From Paracoccaceae bacterium (GTDB lineage Bacteria; Pseudomonadota; Alphaproteobacteria; Rhodobacterales; Rhodobacteraceae), in NCBI GenBank assembly GCA_030065075.1, contig JASJDQ010000011.1, positions 1 through 43,078 on the forward strand: 43,078 bases of DNA, given 5' to 3'. Below are positions 24,366 through 32,027 of the stretch, in pieces. Under the pieces are notes generated by a model. That model worked only from the letters and a program-made list of their open reading frames with translations, did no database searches and had not been told where the DNA came from. The position numbers were made by a program, and so were the translations under genes. Within the stretch, counting starts at the first letter, position 1. Each line of letters opens with the position of its first letter.

Positions 24366-24386
24366 AAAAAAGGCGCGATGTGCGCC
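24366..24386 (-). terminator. intrinsic terminator-like hairpin with T6
   Basis: On the minus strand GGCGC-ACATC-GCGCC is followed directly by TTTTTT (24371-24366). It lies about 260 bases after the lipoprotein stop and 44 bases before the dehydrogenase ATG. It may end the upstream transcript or act as an attenuator for the downstream gene. Confidence 0.6.
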
Positions 24387-24407
24387 GGTTTCCGCGGGGA
24401 TTTCACG

Positions 24408-24430
24408 CGCCCCGGATCTTTTCCGGGGCG
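24408..24430 (-). promoter_or_regulatory. 9-bp GC-rich hairpin in the dehydrogenase leader
   Basis: CGCCCCGGA (24408-24416) and TCCGGGGCG (24422-24430) pair perfectly around a five-base loop, 21 bases upstream (minus-strand sense) of the T6 terminator hairpin. The pair has the geometry of a small RNA 3' end or an attenuator. Confidence 0.4.
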
Positions 24431-24645
24431 TCGGGCGGGTCCGATAGACACCCCGCTGCCCGGTTAGGTGGACCGAGGGTTGCAGAGCAAGGATCGGCTG
24501 TCCAGCCCAAACGCCCAAACATGCGCCGCTGCTGCCACCGAATGACATTCCGAAAGTGACGACAATTCCTTCAAGAATTCGGCGAAACTCAAGGCTCACC
24601 CACGAAAGCGAGGGGATGACGGAGATGTCACTTTGTCCGCGAAGG

Positions 24646-25206
24646 CTAGCCAGCGACAGCAAGCAGGTCGATACGGCGGCCCAGGACCACTTCGCGCGCT
24701 TCCCAGGCGTATCGAGTGTCTTCCACCACCGGCGCAAAGAACAGCACACCACCGTTCCGCCAGGGATCCAACACCACACCCTTCGCGAAACCATCACCTA
24801 TCCGGCTGATGATCGCGGTCGAATGGTCGATCCGAAGACCACGCCCTTCGGCAATCGCACGGTTCATCTCAAGCGTCTGAAACCCCTCGGCATCCAGACG
24901 CTTCTCCATGTCTTCCGCCCAGTGCCAGCAAAGTCCGCGCGGTTTCAGGCCGAGGTTGACCTTCGTGTTATGCACAAGCGGCGAATCCGTGATCTGGTAT
25001 TGCTGAGCCAAAGTTCGCGTATGGGCAAAGGCAAGAGCCGCGGCCCGCGCGGCCTCTTCGGGATCGATGCCGGGTCCCATACCAAGAATGACCCTGGTCA
25101 GATCGGCAACATCGTCGTTCTGAACCGCCCGTTTCTCTGGCGATCCACCACAAGCAGCCAGCGGCAAGGCGGCCAGCCCAATGAGAAGATGCCTTTTGGA
25201 TATCAT
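24646..25206 (-). CDS. predicted lipoprotein, uncharacterised
   Basis: A 186-residue protein with a lipoprotein signal peptide, MISKRHLLIGLAALPLAAC, whose lipobox (L-A-A-C) places the lipid-anchored Cys at residue 19. The mature part is a soluble alpha/beta domain with no motif I can name. It contains RGLCWHWAEDMEKRLDAEGFQTLEMNRAIAEGRGLRIDHSTAIIS and GVVLDPWRNGGVLFFAPVVEDTRYAWEAR. The C, H and H residues in 'GLCWHWAED' and 'IDHSTAI', with 'VLDPWRNGG', are laid out as in papain/transglutaminase-like domains, so a Cys-His-Asp site is conceivable but unproven. ATG at 25206 is chosen because the signal peptide starts there, although the frame is open further upstream. It is probably envelope-located. 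Confidence 0.7.
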   Translation of the reverse strand: MISKRHLLIGLAALPLAACGGSPEKRAVQNDDVADLTRVILGMGPGIDPEEAARAAALAFAHTRTLAQQYQITDSPLVHNTKVNLGLKPRGLCWHWAEDMEKRLDAEGFQTLEMNRAIAEGRGLRIDHSTAIISRIGDGFAKGVVLDPWRNGGVLFFAPVVEDTRYAWEAREVVLGRRIDLLAVAG

Positions 25207-25302
25207 ATTGCCTGCCTTACCTGTCCTTTTTCGACCGCCCCGGACGATCATTATCAAATCACGGCCCGAGTTTAAGCGAAAAACGCGCCCAGGGTTCCGG
25301 AC

Positions 25303-25330
25303 AAAAGAACGCCCGTTCAGAGAACGGGCG
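25303..25330 (-). terminator. intrinsic terminator downstream of the YHS gene
   Basis: On the minus strand CGCCCGTTC-TCT-GAACGGGCG (25330-25310) is followed by TTCTTTTG. The 9-bp perfect stem plus T-rich tail makes a good Rho-independent terminator about 128 bases after the YHS-protein stop. Confidence 0.7.
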
Positions 25331-25457
25331 CCCAGTTTCGGAACGAGGGACAGTGATTGAGGTCGGGTGTTCCGAACCCGACCCATGCAGTTGAGATGGG
25401 GTTCAATAGTTCGCGTGGGAAGAGGCTTTCGCAAAAAAGTGAACAAAAGCCTAACAA
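25303..25457 (-). ncRNA. possible small RNA or long structured 3' UTR
   Basis: Between the YHS gene stop (25458) and the terminator at 25303-25330 lies a further perfect hairpin, GGTCGGGT/ACCCGACC (25361-25383, 8-bp stem, 7-base loop). Two strong hairpins ending in a T-rich tail over ~150 bases without a reading frame is the layout of a small RNA, either independent or 3'-UTR-derived. No known RNA family was recognised. The rest of the gap (25207-25302) holds the lipoprotein gene's upstream region. Confidence 0.35.
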
Positions 25458-25913
25458 TCAACCCAGCACGCCGGGCCAATTAGCGTCCGCGCGCGAGATA
25501 TTGCCCGGAATGTCCTCTTTCCAGATGCTCCTAACGTCGACCGAGAAATTCAGATACAAGCGATCTTCGTAGACGGTCCAGGCCTCCGGGTCCGTCGGAG
25601 CCGTGGCTCCCTTGGAAACGGCATAGGCACAGTATCCACCGTAACGCGGCGTGAATTTTTGCGGGTCAGCATCGAACATTGCCTTGTTTTCTGCGCTTGC
25701 AAACAAAAGCTTCGCACCTTCCCAATCTGAAAAGATCCCGGCCTCACCTTTGACGGGCGCGCCTTCGGTGAAATAGGCCACCGGGTCATAGCCGTTGATC
25801 GCGATGCCGTCGGTCGCGAAAACGGCGGGCTTCATGGCAAGTGCCGGGCGCGCCAGAAGAGTGCCCAGGGGTGCGGCCGCGGCGGCGGCCAAAAGGGTAC
25901 GGCGGGTCAGCAT
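25458..25913 (-). CDS. YHS domain-containing exported protein
   Basis: A 151-residue protein with a twin-arginine-like signal (MLTRRTLLAAAAAAPLGTLLARPALA|MK). The mature protein has a YHS-type domain: GIAINGYDPVAYFTEGAPVKGEAGIFSDWEGAKLLFASAENKAMFDADPQKFTPRYGGYCAYAVSKG. The 'GGYCA' cysteine is the position that is selenocysteine in some relatives; here it is an ordinary TGC/TGT-type Cys codon reading C. YHS proteins are thought to bind metals, often copper, in the periplasm. ATG at 25913 follows AAAGGAG, which decides the start; the longer upstream frame is not used. It is monocistronic, with a terminator downstream. Confidence 0.85.
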   Translation of the reverse strand: MLTRRTLLAAAAAAPLGTLLARPALAMKPAVFATDGIAINGYDPVAYFTEGAPVKGEAGIFSDWEGAKLLFASAENKAMFDADPQKFTPRYGGYCAYAVSKGATAPTDPEAWTVYEDRLYLNFSVDVRSIWKEDIPGNISRADANWPGVLG

Positions 25914-26005
25914 GGCAGGTCTCCTTTGTTCGACTTGAACGCCACCATGCGCCAAGAAAAACGCCAGATCATCCCCTCTCGCAGCGAAGTGATGCGCGCG
26001 TGAAG

Positions 26006-26302
26006 TCAGTCGAAAATGTCGAAGATGTCTTCCGCCGCGTCCCAGACTTCTTCCATGAAGCGGCGCGACAGGCTCTTGGTTTTCTTCTTCTTTTTCCTGC
26101 GCTTGTACGGGGCATAATTGTCCGCGCGCACCCGCGAGGGACGTACAAGCTCGCGGTCTCCCCGTACGTCCGTGCGCAGCATCTTCATCTCGTGCAGCGG
26201 CGCGCCGCAATTCGAGCACGCAAGTTCGTGCCGCTCCTTCCCTCTGAGGATCAGCGCGGCTCGGGTCCCGCAATAGCAGCAAGTGGCAATCTTCGGTGTC
26301 AT
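26006..26302 (-). CDS. small zinc-ribbon protein
   Basis: A 98-residue protein with an N-terminal zinc ribbon: CCYCG (residues 8-12) and CSNCG (29-33), separated by about 16 residues. A basic run KRRKKKKKTK and a C-terminal acidic amphipathic tail (EEVWDAAEDIFDIFD) follow. This pattern suits a nucleic-acid- or RNA-polymerase-associated protein. It overlaps the stop of the upstream rRNA methyltransferase gene by four bases (ATGA), implying coupling. Function unknown; a TFIIB/ribosomal-type ribbon is the best structural guess. Confidence 0.75.
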   Translation of the reverse strand: MTPKIATCCYCGTRAALILRGKERHELACSNCGAPLHEMKMLRTDVRGDRELVRPSRVRADNYAPYKRRKKKKKTKSLSRRFMEEVWDAAEDIFDIFD

Positions 26303-27069
26303 GATCCCTCGCGTCGTCCCGCTTCATATAGGGCGACGGCGGCGGCATTGGAGACGTTGAGCGAGCCAAAATCGCGCGCGAACGGAATCCGCGCCAGCGT
26401 GTCACAGGTTTGCAGCGTCTTTTCGCGAAGCCCGGGCCCCTCGGCCCCTAGAACCAGCCCGACACGGGGTCCGGCCTCTGCCACTGCTGTCGCAAGGGGC
26501 GCCTTCGCCGCGCCATCGAGACCGATCAAGTGAAAGCCCGCCTCTTGAAGCGTGTGCATTGCCACGGAAAGGTTTGAGATGCGGAGGTAAGGTTGCCGCT
26601 CCAACGCGCCCGAGGCCGTCTTGGCCAATGCACCTGTCTCGGGCGCTGCGTGCCGCGCAGGCGCGATCACGGCCCTTGCCCCGAAGACCTCGGCCGAGCG
26701 CAGGATGGCGCCAACGTTATGCGGGTCGGTCACCCGATCCAGCAGCAGGACCAATGCCGGGCCCTCCGCCGGGATCAAGTCCCTCAGGCTTCCCCAGTCA
26801 AGCGGCTTGACTTCCAACGCCGCCCCCTGATGCACAGAGCCCGGGTCCAGGGGTGCCGGAAACTTCCGTGCGTCCGCAATTTCCGGTTCAATATCAGATT
26901 GCTGCAACGCATCGCCCAGACGATCTGCGGCATTCTTGGTCAGGATCAGCCGAAGCTTCTTGCGGGCCGGGTTCATCAGCGCATCGCGCACCGCGTGCAG
27001 CCCGAAAAGCCATAGCGAGGCCTGCCGCGCCTGCTCTTTCCGCACCACCCACTCCGGCTTTTTGGCCAT
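26299..27069 (-). CDS. rlmB: 23S rRNA (guanosine-2'-O-)-methyltransferase RlmB/TrmH family
   Basis: A 256-residue SPOUT methyltransferase. The N-terminal substrate-binding domain (WLFGLHAVRDALMNPARKKLRLILT) is that of RlmB/TrmH group 3 enzymes. The three SPOUT motifs are present: LLLDRVTDPHNVGAILRSAEVFGARAVI, GLVLGAEGPGLREKTLQTCD and IPFARDFGSLNVSNAAAVALYEAGRR. It 2'-O-methylates a guanosine in 23S rRNA (G2251 in E. coli) using SAM. It overlaps the zinc-ribbon gene and lies 9 bp from the glmM stop. The exact target nucleotide is inferred from family only. Confidence 0.88.
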   Translation of the reverse strand: MAKKPEWVVRKEQARQASLWLFGLHAVRDALMNPARKKLRLILTKNAADRLGDALQQSDIEPEIADARKFPAPLDPGSVHQGAALEVKPLDWGSLRDLIPAEGPALVLLLDRVTDPHNVGAILRSAEVFGARAVIAPARHAAPETGALAKTASGALERQPYLRISNLSVAMHTLQEAGFHLIGLDGAAKAPLATAVAEAGPRVGLVLGAEGPGLREKTLQTCDTLARIPFARDFGSLNVSNAAAVALYEAGRREGS

Positions 27070-27078
27070 CTCCGGCGA

Positions 27079-28416
27079 TCAGGCCGCTTCGACGGCACGA
27101 ACGACATCTTCGACGACCTGCGTCAACAGCCCTTCGTCTTCGCATTCCGCCATGACGCGAATAAGCGGCTCGGTCCCGGATTTCCTGATAAGCAACCGCC
27201 CGTGTCCGGCCAGCCGGGCTTCAGCTTCAGAAATCGCGGATTGCACTGCGCCATTGTCCAGCGGTGCGCCACCTTCGACATACGTGGCGTTCTTCAAGAG
27301 CTGCGGCACGGGGTCAAAGACCTGCCTCAGCTCACTGGCGGGACGGCCCGTCCGTTTCATCTCGGCCAGGAACTGCAATCCTGCAAGCAACCCGTCGCCG
27401 GTCGTGGCATAGTCGGTCATCACGATATGTCCCGACTGCTCGCCACCCAGGTTGAAGTTCCCCGCCCGCATGGCTTCGACCACATACCGGTCACCGACCG
27501 CCGTGCGGTGAAGACCGATGCCGTGGCCTTGCAGATATCGCTCCAACCCAAGGTTCGACATCACGGTTGCCACCAATGCATTGCCGCGAAGCCGCCCTTC
27601 AGCGGCCCATCGGCTGGCGAAAAGCCCCATGATCTGGTCGCCGTCAGCCACCGCGCCGGTTTCATCGAGGATCATGATGCGGTCGGCATCGCCATCGAGG
27701 CAAATGCCCACATCAGCGCAAACCTCACGTACCTTGGCCGAAGCCTGGCCTGTCGACGTCGAGCCGCAGTCGAGATTGATGTTCTTGCCGTCGGGCGCAT
27801 TACCGATGGCCACCACGTCTGCTCCAAGCTCCCACAAGACCTGCGGTGCGGCGCGATAGGCCGCGCCATTCGCGCAGTCAACCACCACCTTCAAGCCATC
27901 CAGCGTCAATGTACCCAGCGTGGACTTCACCCGCTCGACATAGCGGAACAGCCCGTCATCGATCCGCTTGGCGCGCCCGATGTTGTCCGCCGCCGCGAGA
28001 GTGATTTCACCCTCCATGATGCTCTCTATCTCGGCCTCGGCCTCGTCCGAAAGCTTGAAACCGTCGGGACCGAAGAACTTTATTCCGTTATCGACATGCG
28101 GATTGTGACTGGCCGAGATCATCACGCCCACGTCCGCCCGCATGGAACTCACCAAAAGTCCAACCGCTGGCGTTGGGACAGGACCCAGAAGCAGCACATT
28201 CATGCCCGTCGAGGTGAAACCCGCCGTCATCGCGTTTTCGAACATATAGCCCGAGAGGCGCGTATCCTTGCCGATCACCACGCGGTGCGCCGCCGATCCG
28301 TCGCGGCGAAAGAAACGGCCCGCTGCCGCCCCAAGGCGCATCGCAATCTCGGCCGTCATCGGATGCGTGTTAGCACGGCCGCGAACGCCGTCCGTTCCAA
28401 AGAGTTTTCTAGCCAT
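27079..28416 (-). CDS. glmM: phosphoglucosamine mutase
   Basis: A 445-residue enzyme, the same length as E. coli GlmM, converting glucosamine-6-P to glucosamine-1-P for UDP-GlcNAc and cell-wall synthesis. Motifs: [13 protein letters not shown] at the N-terminus, the phosphoserine loop ISASHNP with active Ser103, the Mg loop [10 protein letters not shown], the sugar loop GGEQSGHI, and the phosphate-binding [15 protein letters not shown]. The start at 28416 is fixed by the conserved N-terminus; the frame extends upstream to 28602 but that part is not GlmM. It is followed 9 bp later by rlmB in the same direction. Confidence 0.97.
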   Translation of the reverse strand: MARKLFGTDGVRGRANTHPMTAEIAMRLGAAAGRFFRRDGSAAHRVVIGKDTRLSGYMFENAMTAGFTSTGMNVLLLGPVPTPAVGLLVSSMRADVGVMISASHNPHVDNGIKFFGPDGFKLSDEAEAEIESIMEGEITLAAADNIGRAKRIDDGLFRYVERVKSTLGTLTLDGLKVVVDCANGAAYRAAPQVLWELGADVVAIGNAPDGKNINLDCGSTSTGQASAKVREVCADVGICLDGDADRIMILDETGAVADGDQIMGLFASRWAAEGRLRGNALVATVMSNLGLERYLQGHGIGLHRTAVGDRYVVEAMRAGNFNLGGEQSGHIVMTDYATTGDGLLAGLQFLAEMKRTGRPASELRQVFDPVPQLLKNATYVEGGAPLDNGAVQSAISEAEARLAGHGRLLIRKSGTEPLIRVMAECEDEGLLTQVVEDVVRAVEAA

Positions 28417-28520
28417 CTGCGGTCTGCCCGTTTTGTTTGGCCGCCCTATAGCAGAAGCGCCGTCACCGCGCCACGGCTCATCGGCACGCCGAAATAAATG
28501 AAACAACCGGCAATCGGGCG

Positions 28521-29195
28521 CTAATTCGACGCCAGACGTGACGGCTGGCGATAGAAGTGATGGTACCCGATGGTCGCGGTCCGCGGAAAAACACGGCTCC
28601 ACTTCGGCTTCACACTCTTGGTGTGATAATGCGTGGCGCCCTTCGTCAACGGACGGCCCGCCCCGTTGATCATGATCTTGGCAACCTTGCCGACCCGCTC
28701 ATAGGCACGTGCATCGCTCACGGTCTCGGGCCGACCGTCGCAGGTATAGGTGAACTGACAGCGAAACCGCTTGCCAGTGCCCTGATTGATCACACCGCAG
28801 ACGGAACCGGGATAACGCGGGTCCTCGACACGGTTCAGAATGACCTCGGCCACGGCGAACATGCCGCGCACGGTTTCGCCCCGCGCCTCGAAATACAGCG
28901 CCTCCGTCAGACAAGACCACTCTTTGCCGCCCTTCGCCCTGGGCAACGCATCCAACCGGGCGCGGTCGTAAAGACCCGCCTTTGCGGCATCCGGCGTTCG
29001 GAACAGCCGCTTCAGGCCGCGTTCATCAATCGCAGAGACTGTCCTGTTCTCTCCCTGAAACAGGGTCATCAACCGCGTGTCGAGTTCAGCTGTTGGGTTA
29101 TTGGATGTGGTCAGCGCCACGTCTGCCCAAACAGAGGTCGCTGACACACAAAGAACTGCGGCGGCCGTCAAAACCCGGCGCGTCGTACGTAGCAT
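28521..29195 (-). CDS. SleB-type cell wall hydrolase
   Basis: A 224-residue exported protein with a signal peptide ([26 protein letters not shown]) and a C-terminal Hydrolase_2 (SleB/CwlJ) domain: [45 protein letters not shown], with the catalytic Glu in YFEARGE, then [14 protein letters not shown] and [15 protein letters not shown]. In alphaproteobacteria these are lytic enzymes acting on periplasmic peptidoglycan. ATG at 29195 follows AAGGGGGG and begins the signal peptide, so the longer frame to 29258 is set aside. It stands alone upstream of glmM. Confidence 0.9.
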   Translation of the reverse strand: MLRTTRRVLTAAAVLCVSATSVWADVALTTSNNPTAELDTRLMTLFQGENRTVSAIDERGLKRLFRTPDAAKAGLYDRARLDALPRAKGGKEWSCLTEALYFEARGETVRGMFAVAEVILNRVEDPRYPGSVCGVINQGTGKRFRCQFTYTCDGRPETVSDARAYERVGKVAKIMINGAGRPLTKGATHYHTKSVKPKWSRVFPRTATIGYHHFYRQPSRLASN

Positions 29196-29360
29196 TGAAT
29201 TTGCCCCCCTTCCCGAGGTCACAAAACTGACGGGCCAATACACGCCCACTGCAAGCAAGCATAACAGCGTTACCGTTTCATCGGCAGTTAGGCCAGCGTT
29301 CGATATGTGACAAAGTGTTCACCGAAACGAACAATCTCAGCAAAAATTCGCCGAAACAGT

Positions 29361-29381
29361 CGCGAAACTTACTGTTTCGCG
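29361..29381 (-). terminator. hairpin over the stop codon of the PPDK-like gene
   Basis: CGCGAAAC (29361-29368) and GTTTCGCG (29374-29381) form an 8-bp stem whose loop holds the TAA stop. In the minus sense it is followed, after about a dozen bases, by a T-run (GAATTTTTG). It is a plausible terminator for the gene. Confidence 0.5.
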
Positions 29382-31942
29382 GCTCGTTCCCGGATTGCCA
29401 AATGCGCGGCGGCCAGTTTTGCCACCGGGACACGGAATGGCGAACAACTGACATAGTCAAAGCCCGCCGCTCGGCAGAAGGCGATGCTGTCGGGGTCGCC
29501 ACCATGTTCACCGCAGATCGAAAGCGTCAAATCGGGCCGCTCGGCACGTCCACGCTCGGCCCCCAGTTGCAGCAACTCGCCGACCCCGTCCAGATCCAGA
29601 CGGTGGAACGGGTCCTCGGGATAAACCCCCTGTTGGACATAATCCGACATGAACCGACCCGCATCGTCGCGGCTAAGGCCATAGGTCATCTGCGTCAGGT
29701 CGTTGGTGCCGAAGCTGAGAAAACTCGAATGCGTGGCAATCTCACCGGCCCGCAGTGCGGCGCGCGGCGTTTCAACCATGACACCCAGCTTGTATTCGAA
29801 CTCCTTGCCCGATCGCGTGCGCACATCGGCCGCAACCGCCTCGACCCGGCTCTGGATCAACTCGACCTCGCGTTTGGCCGAGACAAGCGGGATCATGATC
29901 TCGGGTGTCACCGGATAGTCATTCGCTGCCGCATGAATGGTGGCCATGAAGATCGCGCGGGCCTGAGCTTCATAGATTTCGGGCATCGTCACACCCAGTC
30001 GGACCCCTCGAAGCCCCAGCATCGGGTTGAACTCGGCCAGGGCCTCCACCCGGCGCGTGACCTCTGACAATGGCAGCCCCAGGGCATCCGCCAGATCCCG
30101 CATGCCATCAGGGTCCTGCGGCAGGAATTCATGGAGCGGCGGGTCAAACAGGCGGATGCAGATGGGCTTGCCGGCCATCAGCCGGAAAAGCTCCGAAAAA
30201 TCGCTAAGCTGCATCGGTACCAGACGTTCCAAGGCCGCCGCGCGCCCTTCGGCCGTCTCGGCAAAGATCATCTCGCGCATGACGGTCAGGCGGTCTTCCT
30301 CGAAGAACATATGCTCCGTCCGGCAAAGCCCGATGCCCTCGGCCTCGAACTTGAGCGCGATTTTCGCCTCTTCGTAGGTGTCCGCATTGGCCCGCACCTT
30401 GATGTCCCGCGCTTCGTCCGCCCAATCGAGCAGCGTCTGGAAATACCCATCCAGCGCCGGTTCCAACAATGCGACTTCGCCTGCCAGAACGCTTCCCGAC
30501 GTCCCGTCGATAGTGATGGTGTCGCCTTCGAAGAACGCGCGCCCGTCCGGCACGGTGATGGACCGCGTCTTGCGATTGTATTGGATGGTCGAGGCGCCCA
30601 CGATCCCCGGCAGGCCAAGACCGCGCGCCACCATCGCCGCGTGACTTGTCATGCCGCCCCGCATGGTCAACACGCCCTGGGCCACATGCATCCCGCGAAT
30701 ATCCTCGGGCGAAGTCTCGCGCCGCACCAGGATGGCAGCTTCCCCCCGCGCCGCCGCAGCCTGCGCCGCGGCCGAGGTGAATACCAACTGCCCCGTCGCG
30801 GCACCCGGGCTGGCGGCCACGCCCGTCGCCATCACGTCGCGGGACGCGGTCGGATCGACATGGCGGTGCATCAGATCGGTAAGGCCGCCGGGCGGGATGC
30901 GCAAAAGCGCCTCGTCCCGGCTAATCACGCCGTCTTCGGCCAGCGTGACGGCGATGCGTACCGCAGCCGCGGACGACCGCTGCACGCGCACCGCGTCCAG
31001 CACGCTCAATACGCCGCCGTCCAGCGTGAACTCGATCTGCATCTCTTCCCGCAGGCGTTGACGGCAGATCGCACCGAATTCCACAAGCTTGTCAAAGCCT
31101 TCCGGATAGACCTCTTCCAGCGCGCGGCCGCGTTGATCGATCGTCAGGTAATAGGCGCCCTCGTCCTCAAGCGCGTCGCGCCCCTGGCTCTGGCTCAGAT
31201 ACCGCCCGGTGATCTGAGGACGCCCGGTGTTCGATGACACGAACTGGATCACGCCCGAGCCGCTCTCCGGCGGCCCAAGCCCTGGCGCCATGCGCTGAAC
31301 GACCAAGCCAAGCCCGGCCTCCTCCGGAGCCCCCTGCGCCTGCCGCAACAGCCGGGCCGACGTGCTTTCCCAGGCCCGCGCCATCGACTTCAACACATCC
31401 GCCAACTGCCGCGCCGGATCCTGTGGGAATGGCTCGTCGGCCTCGTCCTCGTAGGCCTCCAACATGGCCTTCAGCGCGTCAGCGTCGGCCACGTCGAACT
31501 CGAAGCTGTCAGGGTCCAGATGCGCCACTTCGACCGAATAGGTCTGGACGAAACGCGCATAAAGTTCGTCCGCCGCCGCGTGCCCCAGAAGGTTCGCGTA
31601 TTCGGCGTGCCGCGCACCGTTCATGCCGATGTTCAGAATGGCCCCCGGCCCGCCCCAATCAGGGCTTTCGGACGACGGACGCACCGAGACCAGCGGTGCA
31701 TCACCGAAATTCCGAAGGATGGCCGACGCATCGACCTGCATGCCGGTGGCAATCGCGCGCACGGTCTGAAACGGCAGCGCAACGGTCAGAGGCACCGGCA
31801 GGTTAAGCCGGATCAGCCGCTGCAGGCACTTGGCGCGTTCCCCATGGGTCGCGGCCGCCACGGGCGCGGTTTCGTCGATGACGACGAACTGTTCCAGATC
31901 GACGTGTTTCTGCACTGCGGCGATTCCTTCCACCGGCAGCAT
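29369..31942 (-). CDS. pyruvate phosphate dikinase-like PEP-binding protein
   Basis: An 857-residue PPDK/PEP-utilising enzyme. The central swivelling His domain is intact (H434 in TMRGGMTSHAAMVARGLGLPG). The C-terminal PEP/pyruvate barrel is intact too, with EGIGLCRTEHMFFE, NPMLGLRGVRLG, FGTNDLTQMTYGLSRDDAG and the catalytic Cys810 in SICGEHGGDP. The N-terminal ATP-grasp half is unusual. The start lacks the common 'GGKGANLAEM' segment, 'SVRSGA..SMPGMMDT' reads SVRPSSESPDWGGPGAILN, and the usual LQTR near residue 317 reads LDAVR. The protein may not use ATP as classical PPDK does. It follows glyS by 85 bp on the same strand, a conserved roseobacter neighbourhood in my recollection. A role in PEP/pyruvate interconversion is possible but should be tested. 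Confidence 0.8.
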   Translation of the reverse strand: MLPVEGIAAVQKHVDLEQFVVIDETAPVAAATHGERAKCLQRLIRLNLPVPLTVALPFQTVRAIATGMQVDASAILRNFGDAPLVSVRPSSESPDWGGPGAILNIGMNGARHAEYANLLGHAAADELYARFVQTYSVEVAHLDPDSFEFDVADADALKAMLEAYEDEADEPFPQDPARQLADVLKSMARAWESTSARLLRQAQGAPEEAGLGLVVQRMAPGLGPPESGSGVIQFVSSNTGRPQITGRYLSQSQGRDALEDEGAYYLTIDQRGRALEEVYPEGFDKLVEFGAICRQRLREEMQIEFTLDGGVLSVLDAVRVQRSSAAAVRIAVTLAEDGVISRDEALLRIPPGGLTDLMHRHVDPTASRDVMATGVAASPGAATGQLVFTSAAAQAAAARGEAAILVRRETSPEDIRGMHVAQGVLTMRGGMTSHAAMVARGLGLPGIVGASTIQYNRKTRSITVPDGRAFFEGDTITIDGTSGSVLAGEVALLEPALDGYFQTLLDWADEARDIKVRANADTYEEAKIALKFEAEGIGLCRTEHMFFEEDRLTVMREMIFAETAEGRAAALERLVPMQLSDFSELFRLMAGKPICIRLFDPPLHEFLPQDPDGMRDLADALGLPLSEVTRRVEALAEFNPMLGLRGVRLGVTMPEIYEAQARAIFMATIHAAANDYPVTPEIMIPLVSAKREVELIQSRVEAVAADVRTRSGKEFEYKLGVMVETPRAALRAGEIATHSSFLSFGTNDLTQMTYGLSRDDAGRFMSDYVQQGVYPEDPFHRLDLDGVGELLQLGAERGRAERPDLTLSICGEHGGDPDSIAFCRAAGFDYVSCSPFRVPVAKLAAAHLAIRERAAKQ

Positions 31943-32027
31943 ACGCCGATAGCATTAACGATCAACCACGACTGTCACGATGGATTTACAGGTTTGTAGA
32001 ATTGGCCACATGACCTGACGTCACGCG

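Larger units (their letters stand above)
24323..24645. other. structured intergenic region upstream of the dehydrogenase gene
   Basis: About 320 bases with no credible gene. On the minus strand it holds a 9-bp GC hairpin (24408-24430) followed by a terminator-like hairpin with six Ts (24366-24386), then a GC-rich stretch leading into the dehydrogenase start. This could be the 3' end of the lipoprotein transcript, an attenuator leader or a small RNA. Confidence 0.5.
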
